Below, piece after piece: positions 43,559-54,577 of a stretch of 64,000 nt of DNA. The stretch is from assembly GCA_006384855.1 (NCBI GenBank), contig VCJN01002132.1, forward strand, positions 18,733-82,732, written 5' to 3'. Position 1 is the first letter of the stretch; every line of letters begins with the position of its first letter. The position numbers were made by a program, and so were the translations under genes. This DNA is from Tetraselmis striata (Eukaryota > Chlorophyta > Chlorodendrophyceae > Chlorodendrales > Chlorodendraceae). The notes below the pieces were generated by a model. The model was not told the origin of the DNA and did no database searches. It worked only from the letters and a program-made list of their open reading frames with translations.

Positions 43559-44371
43559 TCACTCGTGCTCTTCTTCGCGGCCACGCCCGCGACCGCCGTC
43601 ATGCCCTCGTCCACGCCCGCGCCTTGCAGCCGCTGCCGCCACCCGAGCAGAGGCGGTAACTTTTGCGCTCATGGCAACCGTCGCTTCGAAGACGCGACGC
43701 TCGTAGTCCTTCATCAGGTCCCCGAAAATGCTGGGCTCGCAGTACGCCCTAAACACCTTGGTCACCGTGCACACGTTTGACCTCGTTCAGCCTCCGTAGG
43801 AAGGCTAGACAATAGCGAAACGCCTTGTCGATGGCCTCGGCGTGATTCCGAGCGCGCGCGAGGTAAGATGTGAAATCTGGATTAGCAATAGGAACGTAGG
43901 GTAGCAGCTCGTCCAACGCTACGAAGAGTGAGGCCATGTAGTGGGCTCCGAAACACGATATCCAAAGATAGTTTACTCCTCCTGGGCCGGCAGACGGTGC
44001 TCAAGGGAAACATATCCGGCACTCGACTGACCGGTCGAACGGCCTCGTAACCAGACTCATTCCTCGCTGCAGTAGCTATGGCACCGCGAGATAGTCGTCC
44101 TCGTCACTCACGGATTTTGCTCCGACACGGCCGCTATGGGCTAGCGCTAGCAAGTCGGGGGGCTCTGCGGCTCCCCCGCTGCATGTCGGTTGTCCCGTGC
44201 TTACGCGCTGCCTGGAACCAGAGCCACGTACTCCGTCTCCACCAACAACACGGTCACGAGCCGTCAATTGAGCTTACGATGTTGCCAGCTCGCGTAACAA
44301 TGTAGAATGGGCATACATGTCTGCTTGTAGCGATTCGAGCTCATCGACGGGTTCTTCTCCACCTGACACTA
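43559..44371 (-). pseudogene. Gag-like ORF1 of YR element copy 2 (degraded)
   Basis: Pieces in different frames match ORF1 of copy 1: GGEEPVDELESLQADMYAHS, GRVGAKSVSDEDDYLAVP, FVALDELLPYVPIANPDF, NHAEAIDKAFRYCLAFLR and the RG tail GRGRGHDGGRGRGREEE. At least three frame breaks separate them. Confidence 0.65.
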
Positions 44372-44705
44372 TGACGCACGGACGTATGGATGGGAATTTC
44401 ACACACGGGTGCTGATGAGCCGGGTGTGGTTTTGAACAAGCTAGGGTGACCTTGCTCGCAACAGGTTTCGAGACAATTAATCGCCGCGTGTGACGCAACG
44501 AAACTGGAAGATGGCATGTTCAGCTGTATAGTTGAAACGCATTTTGCGCGTAGTGACAGCGGATCGGGTGGTGTTTGAAATATCCGGGAGCGGGATCATG
44601 CTCGATGCGGACGTTCTAAAACAACCGGCAACGCGTAGCCTACACGTCGCCGATTTTTGGTCGGGGGCGTTGCCGATTTTGATTACTGCTTTTATTCCGG
44701 CTAGA

Positions 44706-45780
44706 TTAGTAGAGGTATCCAGAAGCACTGGAGGGGTCCTTGCGGCATGACAGCATAGTTTTCAGATGTTTCCACGATCTGGTGGCACTGCTGCAACCTG
44801 TGTAAAAATTTTCAGCCTTCTCCCGCCAGTGCCATTCCATAACTACATGCTTAGATGCCGTCTCCACCTGCCGGCTGTGCCCCAAGTCGTCCATCAGGCT
44901 GTGAAAGTAGGTGCCGGTACTTGGCGAACATGGACAACAACACCCACCGAGGCATGTGCGTGCATGACCGGCGGTGCTCTTTGCCAGCAAGACTCTGGTT
45001 ACATGCGGTGCCGCCAGCGCTTCGCGAGCAGCCGCCTCGCCACTACTGTCGCCCGCATGCGGTGGCAATGCTTATAGTGAAGTCGCGTTGTTCTTGTAAT
45101 ACTGCTCCCACTTGGCGCCAAACATGGTGGTGAGACACTGCCTGAGCTCGTCACGCCGGCGCGCGTGGGTGTACGCGTCGATGTTGCCCTTCGATACCGG
45201 GGCTGTCCTCCGCATCGTGTAATGCAACACTTTCGCTGCGCTGTCCCGGCTCCTCGCCGTTAGTTGTCGCTACTATCCCGGCCTCCACGGACTCGCTGTC
45301 GTACTCATCCCCCACCTCGTTGTCATGCTTCTCGTCAGCACCGTGCTTGCACTTCATGGCGTTGTACCGATATTGGTACAACTTCGACTGGGCATCGCGC
45401 TCGGCATGTTTGCTTTGCTCCGCTGATATCTCGGAAGCCGACATCCGCGACTGCATCATTCTCCTTAATCGTCTCGCGGTGTTATTGCGCCGCTGCGGTC
45501 CTCAACTGCTCACTCTCCTCGGTCAAGCGCAAGACATTTTGTCGTCAACGCGTTCGCCACTTACATTTCAATAGTGATAAGACATTTTGTTGCCAACTGC
45601 GTCGCCGGGCGAGTCGAACGTCCGCCATGGTCATCGGCGGCAGCGGGGATGGCATGCCGGCCGCGGCCCGCCCGCCGTGGCCCGCCCACGGCCCGCTGGA
45701 ATCGGCACTCGCGGCCGCCGCAGCCGCCGCCGCCGCCCGTGCCCTCGCCTTGCGAGACCTCTTATCCTCGTACGGCATTG
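44706..45780 (-). pseudogene. Broken hypothetical gene, probably from a mobile element
   Basis: On minus, MPYEDKRSRKARARAAAAAA (a basic segment followed by an alanine run) starts at 45780. Frames then shift through QQNVLSLLKCK, EISAEQSKHAERDAQSKLYQ and RRRDELRQCLTTMFGAKWEQ to a stop near 45072. Beyond it another protein-like piece continues (MDDLGHSRQVETASKHVVME to SWKHLKTML). The charged helical content suggests a DNA-binding coiled-coil protein. No family is recognised. One in-frame TAA near 45486 is taken as damage, since other genes here use all three stops as stops. Confidence 0.4.
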
Positions 45781-45860
45781 TTGGCACTTTGTGAGCGCTG
45801 GTGGGTGCGTTGTGGTGGCAAAAAGGGTAGAACTGTGTGACATGACGCATCGGCACGCAT

Positions 45861-47534
45861 GAAAATTACAGATATTTGCGCATTCCGCGCGATGTGGGCA
45901 ACGCCGCAAATGTTGTGCTGGAACGCTATTGTGGCGGAGACAAGTCTGAGTCTGTAGGTGGGTCCGGGTGCCGCGCTAGAAAGCGGGGCGCCGCGGAGCG
46001 TCGTGCGGGTGTTTATCTCGGGATCCTTGCAACGGCGGCCCATGGGGTTTTGGAAGGGAGGTCGTCCAACTTCTGAAGGGGCTGGGCCCCTGCGCGGATG
46101 GCAATGCCCCGGCGGGCACCAAAGCGAGAGCGGTCGCGGCGTATGGCCATTGTGTCGATTGTGGCGTAATGGTGCCAGTTGTGTGGTGGTGCCGGCTGCG
46201 GGTGTGGCGTGGCTGCGGGGTGATTCGCATGGTATTGGTTGCGGTCGGGTCACGGCGCCCGTCTCCCGTTATTTTTAGTTGCGCACTCGCTGTACGTGTG
46301 CACTGTACGCGAGTATTGTTCCGCACGGGTGTGTCGTGGGTCCTCGCGATGTTTTGAACTACGAGTTCGGCTTTCGGTCGCCGCAGCGATTAGCCCGATC
46401 AGAGTTTCCATTCCACGCCGAGCATCCCGCGGGCGCTTTTCATGTGGATCAACAAGAAGATCAAGCCCTCAAGCTCATGCTTCTCCGAGGGGAGATGAAG
46501 CTGCGGTTGGGGTCGACATTATCCCGCAAGAGTTGTGCGGCTTGCTTTGGGGGCGAGAGGGGACGGCACGCAGCCCCCCTCCTCTTGGTTCATGGGTTTT
46601 TAGTACGTTTTCGTACTCGGAAATTCCCGTTTTGTGTGCGCATGCACGTACCAGTCTCAGCTTGTGCGCGGGAAAGTAGAGAGTGTTATGTCGGCGCAGA
46701 CTTCCACCTAGACTACATGCTGGGGTTAACGGGGCTCCGCATCGAGGCGAAGGAGATGCAGGAGCATCAGCGGGCGACTGCGGCGACTCAGCACGATGGG
46801 GAAACACGTATATGGCGTGAGGCTTCGTGCAAGTGTGTGCTCCCTAATTCTGCTTTGCCACTTGCCCTCTACGCATATTCCCGGATTCATCTTCCTCCCT
46901 CGCGACCTCTGGGACATGTGTGCGGTGTTGGGGGCCGCAGTAGTGCCGCACCGGGTCATGACTAGAGGAATCGCACGTCCCCCTCCCCACGCACGGAGTA
47001 TTGGGTTGCGTTTCCGTTATGGCCCGAGCTAGTTCACATCCCCCATCTTGCAGCACCGAGGGTGCACCCCTCCCATTGCGGCAAGCGACTTGCCCGGCGT
47101 GCGGCAGTGGGTGCGGCCGTGCGTCGGGGTCAAACCTTGCCGTTAAGTCCACACATCTCGAATCCCCGATTGAGACTTTTTTCCAGGGCAAGCCCCTCGA
47201 GCCCCCCTTTCACCCTGCTCCGACACAACACTTGTGAACATCTCGGGTATGGGCACAACGCGGGAGAGGGGCACGGAGAGACACTTCCGTGCAACGCATG
47301 GCCCCCCAAATGCCAGCGCCACCCCATGATCGGGCCACACGCAACCAAGCCCCTACACCTACGGCCGAGTGATGTAGAGCCGTGCCTGGCTATGACACGC
47401 AATATATGCTCGTCGGAGGGAAGGTTAGAGCATATCATGTTGAGTTCCGCCATTAGCTGTCGCACACTACATGGCGGGGGTGTCGCAGCGGGTCTCTCCT
47501 TGCGTGCAAGGTACCTTGAACGGCATTCCCTCTA
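45861..47534. other. Stretch with only doubtful open frames
   Basis: The longest is a 228-codon plus frame (46279-46965) whose middle is mildly protein-like (FHAEHPAGAFHVDQQEDQAL, then YMLGLTGLRIEAKEM). No domain, no splice context and overlapping open frames on both strands, so no gene is called. Confidence 0.45.
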
Positions 47535-47850
47535 CCGGTGTGCAGACGCCCAAGGATGCTACGTGTGCTCGTGCTCATTCCGCTTCCACTTCTGCTGCTT
47601 CCACCTCAGTTGCTGTAGTGGGCGTTTCCTAGTGCCGTTTTGGGTGATTCCGAGATCGCTTTTTGCAGCTAGCCCATCTAATTTTATATAGCTACTTAGG
47701 CGGTGTGCAGACGGACAAGTATGCTGCGTGTGCTCGCGTTCATTTCGATTCCTTTCCTGCTTCTGCTTCCTCCTTGCAGTTGCCGTAGTGGGCGTATCCT
47801 TTTCGGTTGATTTCCCGATCGCCTTTTGCAGCGCTACAGCAGCCCAATAA
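47535..47850 (+). repeat. Dispersed repeat family R1, two tandem copies
   Basis: Copies 47535-47700 and 47701-47850 lie head to tail, each starting GTGTGCAGACG and containing TGCTGTAGTGGGCGT or TGCCGTAGTGGGCGT, then the GATCGC-TTTTGCAGC core. They are about 75 percent alike. Confidence 0.75.
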
Positions 47851-50073
47851 AATCATGCTGTGTATATAGTCGCTACCGGCAGTCGTTGCTATTATACGTA
47901 TACTTGTAGCGACCAGTCTGGTACGTCTGCTGGTGTGATCCGGCGGTACGTACAAAAACATCCGCGTACTGGCGGCCGTTATTTCCTATCGAAAGCACCC
48001 TGTCAGCAACTCAGCACCCGATCGTAATAAGGATTATGTATTAAAGTGTATATGATCTGACATGATATACATAATCAGCAAATCCTACTGTATCGTTATT
48101 AAATATCCGTACCATAGCGGTAAAATATGAAATCATATCGTTAAATAAAATTTGACGCCACCCGTGTCCGCCAAGCGCCAGCCGCATGCTGATGCCAGCT
48201 CGCCGGCAAGCGAAAACGCGCTCCGCCCGGGTCCCGATGACTGGTCGATCGCTCTATATAAGGATGACTCGCTATGATTATTATTTATTGATGCTGAATA
48301 AATAAAAGGATGACGAGCGCAGCAGAGCAGCGCGCGCGTCGTCAGCTCTGTGTCGGGCTACTCCGGACCGACGGGCGACTCGATACGACGTTCTCACCCG
48401 CCCTCTTCGCCAGCAGCTCCCTACTGCGACCTTCCCTTCACCACCCCTGCAATTGCTGTCTCGCCCCCACACAATCGCGCACACCCGTCAGTATAGGGGC
48501 ATCAAAGTCCAGAGAGGGCGCGGGCCGCCGGCAGCGCCAGCGGCCGCTGGCGCTCCTACAGCAGCAGCAGCGCGGCGATGGGACGCCTCCGCTGAGCGCC
48601 ACCGAGGCGCTTGCAGCCAGCTCCAGCGGCGCCACCTCCGACCGGCCTGGCTGCCTGTCTTACGCGCCCATCACGCTCCCCTCGCGCAGCAAGTTTGAGA
48701 TGCAGCCTTCCGGCTCGTCATCACAGCGTCTCTGCGCCAAGGTGCGGCCAGCTGGCGCTGCCCTCGAGGCGGGGCCCCGTCTCCGCCACCCAGCCCCTAA
48801 ACGCGTCGGCCGCCGCCCACTGCCCGTACCCAGAGTCGCCCCACGACAGGCCGGCCGTTCCAACCGCGCCAAAAAGCGTCTTGCCCTGCGCCCCGAACCG
48901 ACTTGTATACCTCGCGCGTGTCTCCTCTGACTGTCTGCTCACTGTGTAAATGTGCTAGACGCCGCTGCACCGCTCTGACGTTGCACTACAGTTCGTCGTC
49001 GCCAGGCGCGTTATTATCCGGAGCTGAGCGAGCGGCGAGTGGCTGTGCCGACGAGGCGGCAACCCACGCCAGCTCTAAGCTGGAGAATAAGATTTCATAT
49101 TGTAGGGGCCGATCGCACTAGCTTCCAACCGCCAGGCAGCCCGCTAGGAGACCTCCCCGCTCGGCTATGCTTTCTATAGTGATAGGGTTCCTGCGTGACG
49201 TGATCGCCCCGGGCCCGGGGTCGTCTGGTGGCCCAGCAAATCGGCTTTATACCCAGGAGTATATGCCATAAATTCTGCCTATTGTGCACTCCAGCAGGGC
49301 CATGAGAGATCTAGTGCTACGGGTACATCGTTGTACCATCGCACCCACTCTAATATACATACATGCTTATACACAGCAAGCTGCTATGCAATTGTGTGCC
49401 TGCTTGTGCATGTGTTTTGAGGGTTACAGGACTGGATTGTGAGGAGTGCTTTGCTTGCACGTGAGCGAGCTGTGATGCGCCCCTTGTTGCAGTGTTGCGA
49501 CCTATACAATAAAGGCCATGGGGAGGGGTAGGAGGTGCTAGGTGTCGGGGGTGCGAATGTGCGATGGTCGGAGCAGCGCTCAAGAAGCGCTAGTGCGTGA
49601 TCAATATGGTGTCACTGGTAGATTATGATGACACGGGGCTATGTCAGTCGCGCACTCCCTCAGATGCCGGCTTGTGTGCACCCGCATGGTTTGCTTGCTT
49701 GGTTACACAAAACATTCCTCGTCAAGTGTCAAAACCAGGCGCCACCGCTCACCACCAGTTTATTGTTGTGTACTTTGTTGAATCGTTGAATACCGGTAAT
49801 CTGTTCGATGGTAAGGTCCACTTCCTGTCACATGCCTGCTGGAACACTCTATCTTGTCTGACTACACATAGCAACCAGTGCGAATAAGCACGCAGGAGGG
49901 CTGTTCTCAAATCACTCTTTCATCTCGAGTAAGGGAACATGCGATCTGCCGGCCACCTTTTTTAGCCTCTGTATGTATGCCATTATGCCCATTATTAGCC
50001 GCATGTCGAAATGCAGCAGTGTATCTGATAGTGCGAATATCCAATGTCAGATCACATGGTCAGGGACAGAGAG

Positions 50074-50107
<34 letters not shown>

Positions 50108-50840
50108 GCGTGTGGCGAGTTTCCAGCTGCGGCAGAGTAATGGAGTATTGACGTCTGTTTCTGCTGTGCGTCTCCTACAGGTCGGTGCGTCCCCCGAGCT
50201 ACGATCTTGTAGCGAGCCACGGCCAATAATTGGGTGGGTACAGCCCCAGCAGGAAGTGGACAGCGCTGCGAACCGCGACACGACAACAGGGAGCGCCGGG
50301 GAGACCGAGGGATCGCTCGCTAGCTCACCGGCGGTTCAGGCGACCAGCCGTTCCCTGGCTCGGACGGCAACGATGACATCTCCGGAAGAGCTGACGCCAT
50401 TTTATCCGAAGGAATCGACGAACAATAAGGCACTGTCCGAACGCAAAGATTATCGGGAAGGGAAATCCTCGAGTGATACTCGTACGAGAAGGAAGTCCCC
50501 CCAAGCGGTGGTGGTACGCGTGCGGGCAGATTTCGAGCATCGCAGCGGTGGCGACTACGATCCGACCGCTGGCGCGTGTGCTGCTGACGTCAGCATCCCG
50601 TGGGCCTTCCGTCAGCGCCCCCACCGGGTCGAAGGCTCCGAGTCCTGGCCGCCCGCCGCGTCCCTGCCACAGCAGCAATTACGACGAGTGCCACTACCGG
50701 CACCGCAGCCACGCAAAAAGGTCGATCCTGCCAATCAACGCCCGCTGTGCGGTGGAACGTCGGCCAGCAGTCAGCAGCGAGATCCCCCCGGTGACAAGGG
50801 TGTCGGCGCGAGGCCGGTCTTCCTGACCGGCGGTAGCGGG
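47851..50840. other. Gene-free stretch upstream of the kinase beta gene
   Basis: A 206-codon plus frame (48310-48930) and an opposing minus frame (48721-48942) are both open in GC-rich DNA; neither has a domain. A 32-base poly-G run lies at 50075-50106. The frame upstream of 50841 stays open for over 900 bases but is Ser/Arg/Thr-rich and shows no family, so it is treated as 5' flank. Confidence 0.5.
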
Positions 50841-52002
50841 ATGGGGAACACTCAGCCGGGCGGCGCGATTCGGGCGGGTACGGGTACTGCGCCGGGGCGG
50901 ATGCCGGCGCCCGCGGGCGGTGGGGGGACGACGCCAACAGGCAACGTCGAGGCGCCGGGGGGCTGGACGTACGCGGTGCCCGCGGGCGGGAGCGATCACG
51001 CCAGCCCCTACGGCACGCCCAGCTCGCCCCTGCACTACGCGCCGCAGACGGTCGGCCTTGCGCTGGAGGGCAGCCCCGGCGGGACGCCAGGCGCGGGCGG
51101 CTCCAAGCCCAGCCAGGTCGCGTTCACGGAGCCTGCGGAGCCCAACAAGCTGCCCATCGTCCTGACCTGGGCCGGCGGCGGCACCAACGTTGAGCTGCAG
51201 GGCAGCTTTGACAACTGGCACAGCCGGCAGCCGATGCAGCAGACGCACGCGGGGCACACGCTCGTGAAGCTGCTCACGCCGGGTGTGTACCAGTACAAGT
51301 TCATCGTGGATGGCGAGTGGCGCTACGCCGCGGACCAGCCCGCCATCATGGACGAGATGGGCAACGTGAACAACGTTGTGGAGGTGTGTGTGCGGACCTC
51401 TCCGGGGCGCCCGGGCGGGGGCCCGGGCACCGCTCGCTCTGCTGGGCTCCACAGCCACATGCCTCCCATCCTCTCCCCCAACCTTCCGATCCCCCTCTCA
51501 GTCTTTTCCGCATTTGTCACGGTGTACTACGGGCGCTGACGAACCTACAGGATCCACGAATTTAAGCCGCAAATTTGGGCTGCGTGCTACCTCTAGGGAC
51601 ACGTGTTGTCTGTCCGGTGAAATTTGTGTCCATTTGGCCTCTGGCATGCAGGCCAGGTCGACGGTCGCGGTGCTCAAATCACCGCATCGGCACCCGTAGA
51701 GTGAACAGCCCAATTCCTACGTACTGCCGCCGACCCTGCACCCGCCTCGATGGCTCTCTTGCGGCCCCTCTCTTTTGCACACAGTTCATTGGGCTTACGG
51801 GGCCCCCAACACGATGAACCGCCTGAAGTCGGAGTTTCGGCGATGTGTTCGCGGTGTATTTTGATACGGCGACTGTCTCGAGATGCATGTTGTATTTCCA
51901 TCTTTGCGAGGGATGCAAAAGAGCTAGATGTTGCGAAAAACCCAAAGCGGATCAGCGGTGTGTATCCTCACGGGTGTTCATACTTCGGTCATGCCCCGGC
52001 GA

Positions 52003-52034
<32 letters not shown>

Positions 52035-52412
52035 TCCCCCTGGCGGTCCTTTGACACTCCCGCGCATTTCGGGCAGGTGCACGAGTATGAGCCCGACCTC
52101 CCCGGCAACATCAGCGGCTTCGACGGCCTGCCCAGCCCGCCCGCCTCGTACACCTGCCCCGCCCTGGAGCGCGAGGACTTCGCCAAGGACCCGCCGCTGC
52201 AGCCGCCGCACCTGCAGCTCACGCTGCTCAACCTGCCCGCGGCGCAGGAGTGGCCGTCCTGCCTGCCGCGCCCGCAGCACGTGGTGCTCAACCACTTTTA
52301 CAGCCAGCGCAGCACGGCGGTGCAGGCGTGCGTCCTGGGCACCACCACACGCTACAAGTCCAAGTACATCACGACCGTGCTCTACAAGCCCATGCACCCG
52401 CCGCCCTCGTGA
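50841..52412 (+). CDS. SnRK1/AMPK beta subunit (AKIN-beta)
   Basis: Two exons, 50841-51383 and 52077-52412, join in phase 0 to give 292 residues. The beta subunit scaffolds the heterotrimeric energy-sensing kinase, bridging the catalytic alpha and regulatory gamma subunits. Residues 1-6 (MGNTQP) fit N-myristoylation at Gly2, as in plant AKIN-beta, which decides the start. A Gly/Pro-rich linker follows to about residue 105. The carbohydrate-binding module is next: PIVLTWAGGGTNVELQGSFD, NWHSRQPM, then YQYKFIVDGEWRYAADQPAI. Exon 2 encodes the C-terminal ASC domain: VHEYEPDLPGN, PPHLQLTLLNLPA, LPRPQHVVLNHFYSQRS and KYITTVLYKPM near the stop. The intron holds a 28-base C run at 52006-52033 upstream of the acceptor. 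All domains expected of the family are present. Confidence 0.9.
52006..52033 (+). repeat. Poly-C homopolymer, 28 bases, in the kinase beta intron
   Basis: Sense-strand C run 43 bases before the 3' splice site at 52076. Confidence 0.9.
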
Positions 52413-54577
52413 CAAGCCCGCCCCGCCCCCGACCCTCACCGGCCCGCCACCCTCGAAATGGCATGTCATGCCGGCTGGCGATGCGGCAGCCTAGCGCGGG
52501 GTGCTCGTGCACGGCCCCCACCCAACGCTGGGGGCGCCCGCCCCGCCGTAGTCGTTGGGGCTCGCCATGGCTGGCCGGGATGTGCTTGTGTATTCGCATG
52601 GTGTGGGCCACCTGGCACGTGGGCGCCTGGTGGGAGGGAGGCCAGGTAGCCTCACGGGGCGCCGGCCAGCTGTGGCATAGTTCAAGGCACGCGGGGTGGA
52701 GGCGACCCCTTTTGTGTCCTCCACTCGGCCGGGGTGATGCTTTTTTGCCGATAGGCTTGAGCGGACCGGCGCGGAATTTTCATGTGTTCCCCCCCCTGAA
52801 TGCACCAATGCCCCCTAACACTAGCATGCGGGGCGGGCGGCATTAATCCAAGAAGCCTGCAAGGCAACTAAGCACACCCGACCTCCCTTCCTACTTGCGA
52901 GTAGCCCGTGCTGCAGTGGCGCGCCCTCTATTTTGCCGTCATCCGTTCGCGGCCCAATGCAGCCGTTTGTGCCCGTGGTGTGCAACCGCCGGCCGCACAT
53001 GGCGTGTGCCGACTTAAAGGGAGAATTAAGACCACACAAAGACGTCTACGAGTGCCAACTCGTCACGCGCAATTTGTCATTGTAGTTTTTACTCTAGATA
53101 CGAGGGCACGAGGAATCCCGCCTGGCCATACGGAGGATTAGGGACGGACAGAGGGGTAACCAAAGAATCAATAAATATGAAATTCTGTACAAAGGAGACG
53201 GGTCCTATGCCCGATGGCCGAGGGACCTGGCCGCCAGAGGGCTGCATCAATCTAGCGACTACGCACTTTTAGATATACTAAGGATAAACTGCAGCGGACC
53301 TTATGCGGGTACGTGCCGCTGGGGCGTACAACAGCTGGCATGTTCAGCATCACAGACCCACTAACTTTTCAGCGGCAGGAACAGAAGTTGTAAGAAATTT
53401 CAAATTCTAGACTGACCTGTGATGCTATCGACTTTTATCGGGGATACTTCACACCTCAAGTTTACAGGTATATATGTATATACCGGGCGGTGTATATTTC
53501 CCCCAAACCGACAACCACCGAACACCCGCAGCGCACCCTCATGTGCTGCATGCGTGCACAGACGGGGCCGGCCGATTTAAGGCCGTTGAGATGTGAACGC
53601 GACACCTTTCTCCGGTCGCGGAGTTTACTCGTCTAATTGTCAAAATATACCTTGGCCAGTAACGTTAACCGCAGCACAGCATTTGACCTGTGGGAGGTAG
53701 GACAGGTTCGTAATGGCGGCTTTGTTACTATCTCGTTCGCGCCTGTAGCCAAACACGAATAAATACCGCCCGCATTTCAAACTACGTCCCCATCCCCCCC
53801 CCCCCCCCCCCCACTTTCCCACACCCTCGCTGCGCGCCCAACACACACACACACACACACACACAAATACATGGCCCTTGGTGCTCTTCTACTATTGAAG
53901 GAAGTGATCTGTAAAACATGATATTCACCGGGTGTTTCCAACAGAGGCAGCAGCTGATGGACCACCAGCTGGCATGGGGGCATGCACAGCGTGGCCGTGC
54001 CGTTGCTGGTGGCCTCTGCAGCCACTCAAACATGAGACGGGCGCGTCTCCAACAAGTCTCACTCTGGCACATCTTGAGCGGCATGATGAGTGTCGACTAC
54101 ACACACACATACAAACATGAATACATATATGCATGCAAACCTATATACATACACATGCACACGCACACATACATATATTCATACATATACATATGTGTGT
54201 AAATATAGATTTCAATACAATATATAATATATATATTTGATATATAACTAAATATAGATATATCTATGTATATATGCAAGTTGCATAAGTATATGTACAA
54301 GTACATGCATTGTTTATGCGCGCGGTATTAGAAATATTCAGGAGACATGACCGCCAGATCTGATACTGCAGCCTTCTTGCCCGGCATGCGCTACCCTGAT
54401 TCGCCGCGGTTTGAGTCATGTTATTTGCAAACAGCAGTGTGTACGCCGTACTACATCACCCTTTTCCTACTCCAGCTGCCGCTACCAGGAGCGTGGGCAC
54501 ATGAAATCACGACTGCAGCGGCCGACGAGCCCCGAAATGGCCACCAGTGCAGCATTGCCCACGGCAATGGTGATCAT
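52413..54577. other. Intergenic stretch
   Basis: 3' flanks of the convergent kinase beta and NDUFAF7 genes. It holds a poly-C run (53794-53812), an AC dinucleotide run (53840-53866) and an AT-rich block with TATA-type words (54180-54265). No gene is seen. Confidence 0.6.
53840..53866 (+). repeat. (AC)n microsatellite
   Basis: About thirteen AC units. Confidence 0.9.

Larger units (their letters stand above)
41395..44529 (-). mobile_element. YR retroelement copy 2 (split direct repeats, no RT), truncated A1
   Basis: Read on minus: a truncated A1 (44529 to about 44485), gag-like ORF1, tyrosine recombinase, B1 (about 41745-41715), A2 (41703-41507), about 75 unique bases and B2 (41432-41405). 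The organisation is the same as in copy 1, and the two copies align over nearly their whole length at roughly 80-85 percent by eye. Reverse transcriptase is absent at the same place, so loss predates the two copies. Multiple frameshifts and a 31-base poly-G run (42017-42047) break the genes. Confidence 0.75.

Noticed and set aside
45440-45500. Possible reassigned stop codon: an in-frame TAA after LRTAAAQ with protein-like sequence continuing
   Set aside because: NDUFAF7 ends at TAA, the TPR and plastid genes at TAG, and the membrane protein and kinase beta at TGA, all at family-typical ends. The standard code holds, so this is damage in a broken gene.
48310-48942. 206-codon plus frame and 73-codon minus frame in the same DNA
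   Set aside because: Both are open because GC-rich DNA has few stops; neither shows a family motif or splice logic.
49878-50840. Open frame continuous with the kinase beta gene for over 900 bases upstream
   Set aside because: It is low-complexity and Ser/Arg/Thr-rich, contains a poly-G run, and would abolish the N-terminal MGN myristoylation start expected of the family.
54100-54340. AT-rich block considered as organellar DNA insertion or replication origin
   Set aside because: No organellar gene, tRNA or ordered motif is visible; it is simple TATA/CATA-type sequence.
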